Source: Oscillospiraceae bacterium (GTDB lineage: Bacteria; Bacillota; Clostridia; Oscillospirales; Oscillospiraceae). Taken from it: a DNA stretch of 64,000 nt. The notes below the pieces were generated by a model, which was given only the letters and a program-made list of their open reading frames with translations, did not search any database and had not been told where the DNA came from. The DNA is taken from the NCBI GenBank assembly GCA_015067615.1, contig SVMD01000004.1:787-64786 (forward strand), read 5' to 3'. A program made the translations under genes and the position numbers. Positions 1 through 10,300 of this stretch are shown here, one piece after another. Each line of letters begins with the position of its first letter. The stretch's first letter is position 1.

Positions 1-1730
1 CGGTACAGGTTGCTTCAACTGCTGCGTCGATCACTTCCGTGTGACCCAGAGCATCCACAACTTCCTGGGCAACCAGGACTTCATTACAGACAGAGCAGTG
101 CTGGCCTTCCGTCAGACCAGTCTCGGTACAGGTTGCTTCAACTGCTGCGTCGATCACTTCCGTGTGACCCAGAGCATCCACAACTTCCTGGGCAACCAGG
201 ACTTCATTACAGACAGAGCAGTGCTGGCCTTCCGTCAGACCAGTCTCGGTGCAGGTGGGGGCAATTGCTTCATCAATCACTTCGGTATGACCCAGAGCGT
301 CCACAATCTCCTGGACAACCAGAACGTCTCCACAGATTGCGCAGCGCTTACCTTCTGTCAAACCAGTCTCAGTACAGGTAGCGGCCTTTGCGGGGACAAT
401 CTCCTCTTCATGGTCAACGCAAAGATCTTCGCCGCAAACATCACAAATATAGTCAGCATCCTCGTCCTTATGGCCCAAGGCAGCCACTTGCTCCTGAGCA
501 ACCAGGACTTCATTGCAAACAGAGCAGTGCTTGCCTTCCGTCAGGCCGGTGGCGGTGCAGGTGGGAGCAACCGCTGCATCGATCACTTCAGTATGGCCCA
601 GGGCGTCAACAACAGTCTGGGCAACCAGAACCTCATTACAGACAGAGCAGTGCTTGCCTTCCGTCAGGCCGGTGGCAGTACAGGTGGGAGCAACCGCTGC
701 ATCGATCACTTCCGTGTGACCCAGAGCGTCCACAATTTCCTGAGCAGCCAGGACTTCGCCACAGACAGAGCAGTGCTTGCCTTCCGTCAGACCGGTTTCC
801 GTACAGGTGGGGGCAACCGCTGCATCGATCACTTCCGTGTGACCCAGAGCGTCCACAATTTCCTGAGCAGCCAGGACTTCGCCACAGACAGAGCAGTGCT
901 TGCCTTCCGTCAGACCAGTCTCGGTACAGGTTGCTTCAACTGCTGCGTCGATCACTTCGGTATGGCCCAGAGCATCCACAATTTCCTGGGCAACCAGGAC
1001 TTCATTACAGACGGAACAATGCTTGCCTTCCGTCAGACCGGTGTTGACACAGTCAGGTTCCACTGCTGCATCGGTTACTTCGGTATGGCCCAGGGCGTCC
1101 ACAATTTCCTGGGCAACCAGGACTTCATTACAGACGGAACAATGCTTGCCTTCCGTCAGACCGGTGTTGACACAGTCAGGTTCCACTGCTGCATCAATCA
1201 CTTCGGTATGACCCAGGGCATCCACAACAGTCTGGGCAACCAGGACCTCGCCGCAGACAGAGCAGTGTTTGCCTTCCGTCAGACCGGTTTCAGTGCAGGT
1301 GGGGGCAACCGCTGCATCGGTCACTTCGGTATGGCCCAGGGCTTCCACAACAGTCTGGGCAACCAGGACCTCGCCGCAGACAGAACAGTGCTTGCCTTCC
1401 GTCAGACCGGTTTCCGTACAGGTAGCGGCAACGGCAGCGTCGATTACTTCGGTGTGACCCAGGGCATCCACAACAGTCTGGGCAACCAGGACCTCGCCGC
1501 AGACAGAGCAGTGCTTGCCTTCCGTCAGACCAGTCTCGGTGCAGGTTGCTTCAACTGCTGCGTCAATCACTTCCGTGTGACCCAGTGCGTCCACAACAGT
1601 CTGGGCAACCAGGACCTCGCCGCAGACAGAGCAGTGCTTGCCTTCCGTCAGACCGGTGTTGACGCAGTCAGCTTCCACTGCTTCATCAATCACTTCGGTG
1701 TGACCCAGAGCATCCACATAGGTATCTACC
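1..1730 (-). repeat. Tandem 123-bp coding repeats, about 13 copies
   Basis: Within the secreted protein gene the 123-bp (41-codon) unit recurs about 13 times, recognisable on the plus strand by ccttccgtcagacc near 105, 228, 349, 533, 657, 779, 901, 1026, 1146, 1270, 1393, 1515 and 1639. The units at 1-123 and 124-246 appear identical base for base, and the pair near 1021-1190 is nearly so, which points to recent copy-number change. One unit near 370-500 is longer and carries an extra cysteine motif ([12 protein letters not shown]). Confidence 0.9.
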
Positions 1731-4684
1731 ACGGTGTGGCTGGGGTCGTTTTTACAGGTACGGGTGGTATAGCCCTGCTCCGTACAGGTGGGAGCGGTCA
1801 CCACGCCATCATCCCAGTCGTGGCCCAATTCGTCCACATAGTCTGCAACATAGCTGTCGCCGCAGCTGCAGGTATAGGTCGTATAGCCCTTCTCGGTACA
1901 GGTGGGGGCGGTCACCACTGCCTGATAAGAATGGCCCAGAGCATCCACATAGGTGTCCACCACAATGTGACTGGGGTCATTTTTACAGGTATGGGTGGTA
2001 TAGCCCTGCTCCGTACAGGTGGGAGCGGTCACCACAGATTCATAATCGTGGCCAATGGCAGGACTTTCCTCGGTAAATTCTTTCTTACAGGCCTTACAGA
2101 CAGAAGTCTTCACACCGGCTTCCTCACAGGTAGCCGTATCGCTGATCAACTCCAGCTGGTGGTTATCACCGCAGTCCACGATCCACACACCCTCAGCAAA
2201 TCGGAAGGTGACTGCCGTATTCTCCACATCGCCGGTCTGCACATAGGTGCCGTCCGCGTTCTTCAGCTTGGCATTGGTCAGAGGGATCTCATCATATGTC
2301 TCTGCTTTCTGCCGCAGCTGATAAGTAACGGTCTGGGTGCCGGGATACAGGATTGCAGTACCGCCGCCGGAGGAGAAGATATTGGCACCGCCGGCTGTGG
2401 TGTAGACATAGCCCTGGGTTGCGTCCACGGTACCGTTGATCTCAACGCTGGCATCCACCAGGTCCGCATCGGTACGGGTGTAGGTTTTGCCCGGTGCGTA
2501 AGCTACAGGGACGAAGGTCTTGTCCGTGGAGCTGCAATATGTACCCCACTGGTCCGCATCGTAAACATACACATTGATGCCTGTGCCTACTTTGCAGGTG
2601 GCGCCCGCATCCACGATGATCTGGGAACCGGGCAGGAAGGCCACATCCTGGCTCAGGGTAATGGTGCTGCCTTCGCAGATCCGAACCGTAATATTGCTGT
2701 TGATGCCCAGATCGTAGTTCTTGGAATTGATGGAACTGGGACCCACCTTCATACTGATGGGGGACAGCGTCAGATCACCGTGGGCCTCCACCATCAGTCT
2801 GTCCTTGGAACCGTCATAGTGCTTGACCACATAGCCGGAGGTCAGGTTGAACATAGCACCGCTGGAGGCAATAAAGCCAACAGAGGAACCAAAGGCCGCG
2901 CTGGACATATAGATAGTCGTATACGCATACTCCGTAGCGCCGGAATGGAGGGTCAGGGGGACCTCAATATTCTGGACATAGTACTGAGACAGGGGGAACA
3001 CGCCGTTCTTCATGGTCGTACTCTGGGTGCCGCCACGGAAGTCGGAGAACTGGAACAGTTCGTACACGGAAGCTCCGCTGTTGGCCGTAACGCTGCCGGA
3101 GCCGTAAATGTAACCGTAGACATACAGCACACCGCCGCTGTTGACGGTAATGTTGCTGCTGCCCTCCATCTTCACAAACGCAACACTGCCGGTGGGCGCG
3201 CCGCCATTGACAGCACCGCCATTGGCGTACTTATGCTTTGCCGAAACGCTCACGGCACCGTTAATGGTCAGGCTTGCGCCATCGGCCAGGGTCAGTGTCC
3301 GGTAAGCTGTGGGGGTAGTATAGGTACCCGTGCTGCAGGGTGTGGTAGTATAAAGGGTATTGGCATCATCGAAGGGGATCAACAGGGTAACACCGGCGGG
3401 GATGGTATGATTGCCCGTCAGGGTACCGCTGTTCATCATCACGACAGTCTTGCTGTAGGTACTCTCCTTGGCAGCCGCAGTAGCCGCATCCAGATTGTCA
3501 TACAGATGGGTACCGGATACGGTATAGTAAGTCGCCGTGGTACCTAAGCCACCATCTTTATAGGTAGCGGAAGCAGTGGTGCCGATCATCCACCAGATGC
3601 CATCGCTGGCGGTAAGAAATACAGGCTGCACCGTAATTTCCGCGGTGGGCTTCAGGGTAAAGGTGGTATCCCGGGACAGCAGTTTGTTCTCGTTGTCTAT
3701 CCAGCCCAGGAAGGTGACACCGCTGGCGGGAGTGACAGCCACTTCCACGCCCGCAAGGGGGACAGTCTTCACATCGCCGCTTGCAACAGTTTCTCCTCCC
3801 ACCGTAACACTGCCGCGGGCAGCGTCATACACAAAGGTCACGTTATACTCGCTGGCCAGCGCTTCATACACAAAGTTGGACAGGGTCAGAGTAGTCGTGC
3901 TGTTGCCGGCAGGGGACGACACGCTGAGCTCAATATACGCACCGGCATCCAGCACAAAGGATACACTACCTTCCGCTGTTCCCTGAACCTCACCACCAAT
4001 ACTCACGCTGCCAGTTGCGGAAGTGCTGGATTCTGTTCTGGCCCAGTCGAAGGAAACGTTTGCAGGGCCGGTTCCTTCGTTATAAATGGTGATCTTTGCT
4101 TCCTTTGCCGTACCACCGCCACAGCCGGAACCTGCTGCACCGGTCACGCTCACAGTGACCTTACCATCGCTCATTGTATCACTGGTGGCATCCGTAACGC
4201 CCACAGTCAGATTTTCCACAGGTGTGTAGCTGTTGGTCGCAGCAAGCACCGGGAAATTCAGCTTGACCATCACGTTATAGAAACGCGCAGCCAGCTTGCT
4301 GTTGGTCTCGCTTCTGAGAGTCTCGATTTCGGCTTCGGACAGCTGTTCGCCTTTTTCGCGAATCGCCTCAGCCTCATACCAGGCCGCCATAGCCTCCTGG
4401 CCGTTCATCCGGATGTATACATCAGCCAGAACGGAGTCAGGCATATCAGCAGTCAGCTGATATCTCTCAAGGTACTCACTGACCTCCCGGCGAACTTCGT
4501 CTACCGGAGTCTCTGTGGACGATGCCCCGGACTCCGCCTCAGAGGACTGGGCGGCAGGCTCTTCACTGTGTTCATGGGTATGGTCATCGGACTCCACGGC
4601 AAACGCCTGCGTGGGAAGCATGCCGAAGACCATTACCAGGGCAAGCAGAAAAGAAAGACATCGCCTTAATTGTTTGTCAAGCAT
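1..4684 (-). CDS. Giant secreted Cys-pair repeat protein (3' end outside window)
   Basis: This reading frame is open from the left edge to an ATG at 4684, so it is missing from the ORF track; the 1168-aa plus-strand ORF at 41-3547 is its shadow. At least 1561 residues are visible. The start has GGAGG eight bases upstream. A signal peptide is evident ([20 protein letters not shown], then Ala-rich cleavage site), followed by an acidic stretch. Roughly residues 150-850 are Gly/Ser/Thr-rich beta-type sequence typical of Firmicutes surface proteins. Then come three units of the type [11 protein letters not shown] with CKNDPSH, and about 13 units of the type [18 protein letters not shown] with [12 protein letters not shown]. 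Each unit carries a CxxC pair and a lone Cys, suggesting metal binding or disulphides. The exact function is unknown; adhesion or a cell-wall scaffold is an inference. The anchor would lie beyond the window. Confidence 0.88.
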   Translation of the reverse strand, partial: MLDKQLRRCLSFLLALVMVFGMLPTQAFAVESDDHTHEHSEEPAAQSSEAESGASSTETPVDEVRREVSEYLERYQLTADMPDSVLADVYIRMNGQEAMAAWYEAEAIREKGEQLSEAEIETLRSETNSKLAARFYNVMVKLNFPVLAATNSYTPVENLTVGVTDATSDTMSDGKVTVSVTGAAGSGCGGGTAKEAKITIYNEGTGPANVSFDWARTESSTSATGSVSIGGEVQGTAEGSVSFVLDAGAYIELSVSSPAGNSTTTLTLSNFVYEALASEYNVTFVYDAARGSVTVGGETVASGDVKTVPLAGVEVAVTPASGVTFLGWIDNENKLLSRDTTFTLKPTAEITVQPVFLTASDGIWWMIGTTASATYKDGGLGTTATYYTVSGTHLYDNLDAATAAAKESTYSKTVVMMNSGTLTGNHTIPAGVTLLIPFDDANTLYTTTPCSTGTYTTPTAYRTLTLADGASLTINGAVSVSAKHKYANGGAVNGGAPTGSVAFVKMEGSSNITVNSGGVLYVYGYIYGSGSVTANSGASVYELFQFSDFRGGTQSTTMKNGVFPLSQYYVQNIEVPLTLHSGATEYAYTTIYMSSAAFGSSVGFIASSGAMFNLTSGYVVKHYDGSKDRLMVEAHGDLTLSPISMKVGPSSINSKNYDLGINSNITVRICEGSTITLSQDVAFLPGSQIIVDAGATCKVGTGINVYVYDADQWGTYCSSTDKTFVPVAYAPGKTYTRTDADLVDASVEINGTVDATQGYVYTTAGGANIFSSGGGTAILYPGTQTVTYQLRQKAETYDEIPLTNAKLKNADGTYVQTGDVENTAVTFRFAEGVWIVDCGDNHQLELISDTATCEEAGVKTSVCKACKKEFTEESPAIGHDYESVVTAPTCTEQGYTTHTCKNDPSHIVVDTYVDALGHSYQAVVTAPTCTEKGYTTYTCSCGDSYVADYVDELGHDWDDGVVTAPTCTEQGYTTRTCKNDPSHTVVDTYVDALGHTEVIDEAVEADCVNTGLTEGKHCSVCGEVLVAQTVVDALGHTEVIDAAVEATCTETGLTEGKHCSVCGEVLVAQTVVDALGHTEVIDAAVAATCTETGLTEGKHCSVCGEVLVAQTVVEALGHTEVTDAAVAPTCTETGLTEGKHCSVCGEVLVAQTVVDALGHTEVIDAAVEPDCVNTGLTEGKHCSVCNEVLVAQEIVDALGHTEVTDAAVEPDCVNTGLTEGKHCSVCNEVLVAQEIVDALGHTEVIDAAVEATCTETGLTEGKHCSVCGEVLAAQEIVDALGHTEVIDAAVAPTCTETGLTEGKHCSVCGEVLAAQEIVDALGHTEVIDAAVAPTCTATGLTEGKHCSVCNEVLVAQTVVDALGHTEVIDAAVAPTCTATGLTEGKHCSVCNEVLVAQEQVAALGHKDEDADYICDVCGEDLCVDHEEEIVPAKAATCTETGLTEGKRCAICGDVLVVQEIVDALGHTEVIDEAIAPTCTETGLTEGQHCSVCNEVLVAQEVVDALGHTEVIDAAVEATCTETGLTEGQHCSVCNEVLVAQEVVDALGHTEVIDAAVEATCT

Positions 4685-4801
4685 TGTTTTTTCCTCCATT
4701 GCGCTTCTTTGATTTGCTGTATATGTAAATCACGCAAACAGCACGCCGCTGTTTGAGTGAGATTTTTAGTGGGTATAGGGGTACATTTTACGTTAATGTT
4801 T

Positions 4802-4830
4802 ATCATATCATAGTTTTTTTCCATAGTCTA
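4802..4830 (-). promoter_or_regulatory. Candidate sigma-A promoter of the giant repeat protein
   Basis: On the minus strand TAGACT (4830-4825) and TATGAT (4807-4802) are separated by 17 bases. Between it and the gene lies a small hairpin (CAAACAGC ACGCC GCTGTTTG near 4735-4755) in the untranslated leader. Confidence 0.5.
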
Positions 4831-4876
4831 CCCATCTTTTCAAATCCTTAGCTTTTTTCCAATCCGGAAGAATAGC

Positions 4877-4908
4877 AAAACCGCCGTTCCCTGCGGAACG
4901 GCGGTTTT
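4877..4908 (-). terminator. Rho-independent terminator after the CotH operon
   Basis: A 14-bp perfect stem (aaaaccgccgttcc / ggaacggcggtttt) with a 4-base loop lies just past the CotH stop codon and ends in a T-run on the minus strand. Confidence 0.85.
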
Positions 4909-4921
4909 GTATTCGTTGTTT

Positions 4922-7282
4922 TCACGGAATTTCCAAAATCAGTTCACTGAAGAATCGGTATGCCTCACCCGTAATATTGCCGTAAGCATGTACCGCAAGC
5001 ATCGCGTCATCGGAAAAATGATCCAGATCTACTGCGCATTCCCACAGGCCGTCGGCATTTCTCCGCGCATCGGCCCAAACAATGTCCTCCTGGTTGTCGA
5101 GCAAACCCCACACGGCAAAGGACACCGCCCTGGCTCCATGGAAATCATTCAGCACAAGATGCAGTGCATTGCCGTCTTCCGAAACAAATGCCTCCGCCGG
5201 ATAGCTGCGGCGGAACGCAATTCCCTCCAGAAATTCTGACTCGGAATGCTCTTTGCTGCCCCAGACATGCACAAAATAGGTACCTTCCTCCTTCAGCGCT
5301 GCTGCATCCATCGTCACGGCCCACAGTCCATCGGCATTCTGTTCCGCCTCCAGCCAGATCAGATCATCCTGATCGTTTTCTTCACCCCAAAGGGCAAAGG
5401 CCACAGACCGGCAGCTTCCTGTATGGTCCTGCATGGCAATCGTCAGAGTATTTCCGTTATCCGTTAAGTACGCCTCAACGGCGTAATCCCGGGGCACCGC
5501 TGTTTCCACAACATTTCTGCCGGTGGCAAGACTTTCATTTTTCCCCAGCTCCAGTACATCCAGCCGGAACATACCGCTTTCATTGACCCGGGTCATATCC
5601 ACCCGGGCATGCCAAACGCCGTCTTTTTCCTGGGCTTCCACCCAGGTTTTGTTCTCTCCGTCGGAATGCAACGGCCACGCCGCAAATACCAGGGCTTCAT
5701 GGGGCCGATCGTCTTCAAAGAACAGGTCCATGGTGCGGCAGTCATCGCTGACCACACTGTTCACCACCCGGCATTCCGGTATGGTAAACAGCTCCTGCCG
5801 CTTTCGCAGCCAGTCACAGACAGACTCCACCGCTTCGGAATAGGTCGCAGAAAACGCCGTGCTGTGGGGCTTCACGTTGGGCTGTCCCAGGGCCTCCCAG
5901 CGTAGGTAATTCATCCGCGCAGAGGATCCGATCCGGTTTTCCAGCAGTGTCGCTCCCTCTGCCAGGGCGGCAAAATCCGCTTTATACTGCCGATAAATTT
6001 CTTCCGTCCGCTGCCGAAATGCCGGTGAAGCCAAAAGGTAGGTGAACAGCAGATGCTGCTGGCCATAACTGTCCGAAGGCAGTCTGCTGTCGTTACCCAT
6101 GCAGGTGTCAAAATCCCACACCGGGCCCATATGCAGCACATCCGACGCACCGTCCTGATACCAGTAAAAGCTGGTGGCAAAGGATTCGCAATTGAGTACA
6201 TACTCGTTGATCAGATAATATTTCGCGAAGGAATCCACGTCGATGTATCTCCCCAGCCGCTCCAGGGTCACATCCCGGGGCAGCGTGGTGTACAGATAAT
6301 GCATCAGCGAATCCAGTCTGTCGTTGAAGGCCTCCTGCGCCGCAGCAACAGCCGCATCTTCCTCCACGGTGATCTCCTTCACCACAAAGTGCCGGCGTAA
6401 TGAGTTGTTGACGAACCAGTAGTCCTCTTCCGCAAAATAATTTTCATCATGCTCAAACAGCGCTCCAATGTTGCTGTGAAGATTCAGTCTTCCGGTGGCG
6501 ATTTCCGCTTTTTCTCCCAACAGGTAGGTACCCAGGTATTCGCCGTCCACCCACAGGTCCACATGCTCCAGTTCCGGGGTATAGCCCATGTCCATTCCCC
6601 GGGCCAGGTCATGCACCAGTTTCGCCCGGATCATGCTGTCATCACCGGCATTGGCCAGGAGCACCCATTTTTTTGCCCGCTCCATGCCCAGCAACGAAAT
6701 TTTTTCATCGAAGCGGATCTGATAACCCTTTTTCTCATAGAGTTCCCAGCTGGAATTGCCCCGGCCCTTGATTTCCGCTCCGTTGCCCACCGTCAGGTCC
6801 CGGATTCCACCGGGCTCTGTCAGGGAAAAGCGGCTGATCCGAACCCGGGTGTCCTTGTTGTCATGGACAGTTTCCAGCGTTCCTCCGTCCAGCCACAGGC
6901 AGACCGAGGGAAGCTGCGACTGCATCACGGTAACCGTATAGGAGCCGCTGGCTGTAGTGACCGTCACCTGATCGCCGCTGGACCGGAAGGCTCCGGTAAT
7001 TCGGGTAGCCTCCGCATCCGGTGTACCCGCCGACAGCTCCGTGACCGGTTCGGCACAGATGAGAGTTAATGCAGGAATATCCATAGCGGAAGGGACAAAC
7101 AGGTACCACCGATCCTCCCGGGCCGCATACCCCCGGATGATTTCGCCGGAGGTATCCCGGCCATAAATGAACGCATCGACCTGATCTGCGCCGGGCGCAG
7201 CGGGTTGTGCCCCGCAGCCGGTCAGCACAAGGAAAGAGAGCGTAAGCCACAGCAGGATCGCATAAATTCGGTTGTATTTCAC
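4922..7282 (-). CDS. CotH kinase-family lipoprotein with Bsp-like repeats
   Basis: This is a 786-residue lipoprotein. Its signal peptide ends in a lipobox (LVLTGC), so it should be anchored on the outer face of the membrane. Residues about 120-430 match the CotH family (RGNSSW, then a long Lys/Arg segment, and GPVWDFD), a protein-kinase-like fold that in Bacillus phosphorylates spore coat proteins. About residues 480-780 hold three repeats, each with an A-x-W-x(n)-W-x-x-A pattern, resembling GBS Bsp-like repeats. The start is GTG at 7282, behind a GGGAG site. It is the last gene of the glycan operon, 22 bases after the HAD-GT2-GT2 gene. Kinase activity and substrate are inferred only; it may act on surface proteins or the exported glycan rather than a spore coat. 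Confidence 0.85.
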   Translation of the reverse strand: MKYNRIYAILLWLTLSFLVLTGCGAQPAAPGADQVDAFIYGRDTSGEIIRGYAAREDRWYLFVPSAMDIPALTLICAEPVTELSAGTPDAEATRITGAFRSSGDQVTVTTASGSYTVTVMQSQLPSVCLWLDGGTLETVHDNKDTRVRISRFSLTEPGGIRDLTVGNGAEIKGRGNSSWELYEKKGYQIRFDEKISLLGMERAKKWVLLANAGDDSMIRAKLVHDLARGMDMGYTPELEHVDLWVDGEYLGTYLLGEKAEIATGRLNLHSNIGALFEHDENYFAEEDYWFVNNSLRRHFVVKEITVEEDAAVAAAQEAFNDRLDSLMHYLYTTLPRDVTLERLGRYIDVDSFAKYYLINEYVLNCESFATSFYWYQDGASDVLHMGPVWDFDTCMGNDSRLPSDSYGQQHLLFTYLLASPAFRQRTEEIYRQYKADFAALAEGATLLENRIGSSARMNYLRWEALGQPNVKPHSTAFSATYSEAVESVCDWLRKRQELFTIPECRVVNSVVSDDCRTMDLFFEDDRPHEALVFAAWPLHSDGENKTWVEAQEKDGVWHARVDMTRVNESGMFRLDVLELGKNESLATGRNVVETAVPRDYAVEAYLTDNGNTLTIAMQDHTGSCRSVAFALWGEENDQDDLIWLEAEQNADGLWAVTMDAAALKEEGTYFVHVWGSKEHSESEFLEGIAFRRSYPAEAFVSEDGNALHLVLNDFHGARAVSFAVWGLLDNQEDIVWADARRNADGLWECAVDLDHFSDDAMLAVHAYGNITGEAYRFFSELILEIP

Positions 7283-7304
7283 AGGCGTCCGCTCCCTTTC
7301 TCTT

Positions 7305-10300
7305 TTATTCAGGCAGTCTGATCTTCTGTCCCGTTACGATATCCTGAATATCACCGGGATCAAACCGGTTTTTCAGCCGGATGATAACATCGTATGTCCT
7401 TTCCGGCTCCAGGCAACTGTCATACACATAGCAGACAAAGCCCGTGTAATACAGGAAATGCTCCCTGGGGAAGGTATAGGCCACATCCAGCCGTTCCTCC
7501 GGCTGTACCGCAAATTCCAATGCGTTTCCGTCACCATCCGACAGGATCAGCGTTTTTTCATAGCGGTAATGTCTGTCACCTCTGGGGAAGGCAAAGCCCC
7601 GAATCCGGAAGAAGGAGTCCTGATGGCCCCATTCATCCAGGAACCACTGTACATCCGCCGGTTTTTTCCCTCGGATAAAATCGGTTCTCCGCTCAAACGG
7701 GGCCCCGATGGGCCGGGGTCTGGGATTGCGGAGCAGGGGTGTTTCTCCGCACCAGCGCAGATACCTTTTCCCCTTCGGCGTCACGGACAGCACGCCGATC
7801 TGATAAACCATCAGATCCACCCGCAGGTCAGATTTCGAGACAACGCACTCGTAACCTGCATATCGCAACTTATCATTTCCAAAATGGGCCGCCACATCGG
7901 GCCGAAGCGCGGACATCGCCCTGGCCCCCGTAATTTTTCCGAAGGGGTCCTTAAATACCAGATACCGCTGCATTTCCTCCGGCCGGATATTCCCGGGAAG
8001 GAAGGACCAGCCGATGATCCGCACCCGATCCGTTACTTCCACGGCATCCACGGTGGCATAGTCCGCATGTGCACAGCCTGACAGATCCATCGTTTCCATA
8101 GTATCCCAGCACTGTCTGAGATTCAACCCCGCTGTGAGCGTTTCCAATGCCGGATTCAGATACGGGTCTGCCCGCCGCAGCTCTGGGAAGTCTGCATACA
8201 GCTTTGCCAGCTCCCCATGAAGCCGGATCAGCTTTCGGTCATCCACCTGGTCTGTGCCCCGGCTCAGGGATTCATGGTGATAAGCAACCGCATCATTGCG
8301 GATCACATTGTACCAGCCCAGCCGGTGTAAAGCAAAGCACAGCTTCACATCGTTGTAGGCCACCGGCAGGTCTTCGTCAAAACCGCCCGCTGCCTGGAAT
8401 TTGGATTTGTCCACCATCAGGCAGGCGCCGGTGACAGCAATGCAGTTATTATCCACCCAGTTCCACCCGAAGTAGTAGGGATAGCCGTCATCGCACATGC
8501 TGAAGCTGTGCAGAGGTCCCGCCACCGCGTTGGCAACACCGGTATGCTGCAGGAGGGTAGACTGCGGATAGAGCAGTTTTGCGCCCACGGCGCCGGTATG
8601 CTTCTGCTGGGCGTGGCCCAGCATCCGGCGGAGCCACTGGGGCTGGAAGATTTCGATATCATCGTTCAGGAACAGCAGATACTGACCCTTTGCCCGGGCA
8701 GTGCCGGTGTTGCACATCTTCGAGAAGTTGAATTCTTCCTTATGATAAATGTACTGTGCGCCCACGCCTTCCAGATATTCGGAAATTACGGCCCGGTTTC
8801 GTTCCCTGCTGCCGTTGTCCACCACGATGATCTCGTAGTTGGGATAATCCGTAAACGCCCGGATGGAATCGATGCACTGCTTCAGCACATTGGGATGGTC
8901 CTTGGAGGGGATGATGATACTGACCAGCGGGTCACCCACCACATGGTAGACGATCCGGTACTGATACATTCCCACCACCGGCTCCATATGGGCCTGGATG
9001 CCGTTTCTCTTAATATAATCTTCCTTGGCATAACGGGCTGCCTCGGAAGCATAGTTTTTCGACGACATGGCAAAGGCCACGGATTCCTTCCGTTCCCGCC
9101 AGTGATAAAGCACCCTGGTCACATGGCCCACCCGGCTGTTGTGGGACTTTTCCATAAATCGCAGGGTGAAATCATAGTCCTGGCTTCCGTTGAAAGCCGT
9201 CCGCAGTCCCCCTACTTCCCTGACAAGTGCCGTTCGGTAGGTGGCCAGATGATTGGTGTACATCATGTTCAGGAACAGATCCGGTGACCATTCCGGTTTA
9301 AAGAATGGCATGTGCCGGATCTTTCCGTCTTCGGTCAGCTTGTCTTCGTCACTGTAAATAAAGTCCAGCTCCGGATTTTCATTCAGTTTTTCCGCAAAGC
9401 TGAACAATGCGTCCGGTTCGATCACATCGTCACAGTCCATAAAGACGATAAATTCCCCCGAAGCGATGGCGATGCCATCGTTGGTGGCTACGGAAATATG
9501 ACCGTTGACACTTCTGTAAATAACCCGAACCTTTTCATGATTCTCATATTTCCGCAGGACAGGCACCACATTGTCCCAGGAGGAATGATCATCCACCAGG
9601 ATCAGTTCAAACCGGTCATAGGTCTGGTGCAGCACGGACTGGATGCATTCCTCCAGCTGCGGTGTTACTGTGTTGTATACCGGGATCACCACGGAAAAAC
9701 TGGGCTTATAGCTCAGTTCCCGAATGACCGTCGGTTTCCGGTTCCGAAGCCAGCGGTGATAATTTCGGATACTCTGCTCATCCTCCAGATGATACTCGGG
9801 AACCTCCGGGGGATAGGCAGCACCCAGTCGCCGGGCGCAGTCCGTCTTGAGATCCTCCGGCACATCCGGCCGCTTCAGCAGGCCGTTCAGCCAGTAGATT
9901 TCGAAATTGGGATTCTCCTCCAGCCACTCCCGGGTAACCCAGGCGATCCGCTTGGTCTGTCCCTGCTGGCGGGCAAAGCCATCCACATTCTCAAGGTCAC
10001 CGATGGTAACAGCTTCCTCTTCCGTGGGCAGATGGATCAGCCGTTTCAGATGGCCCACGGAGATTTCCGGCGTCCACTCCACGCCGTAGGTATCCACAAA
10101 GGAAAGTCCTTCTCTGACAAAATCCAGGATACCGGCCAGCAGTTGCTCTTTGTTCCGGTCTCCCGCACCCTCTTCAAACACTGCCTGGCCGCAGTCATTG
10201 TAATAATACACGCTTTCATGGGGGGCAGAGAAGAACAGCTCATACATCGCCACATTCAGACGCATATCGGCCTGCAGCGCGTAGTTTTTATAAAAGTCGA

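Noticed and set aside
1-1730. Regular repeats that might suggest a CRISPR array
   Set aside because: The 123-bp units are contiguous coding repeats without unique spacers.
41-3547. 1168-aa plus-strand ORF with repeated residues
   Set aside because: It is the antisense of the secreted repeat protein; the minus frame has a signal peptide, ribosome site and sensible domains.
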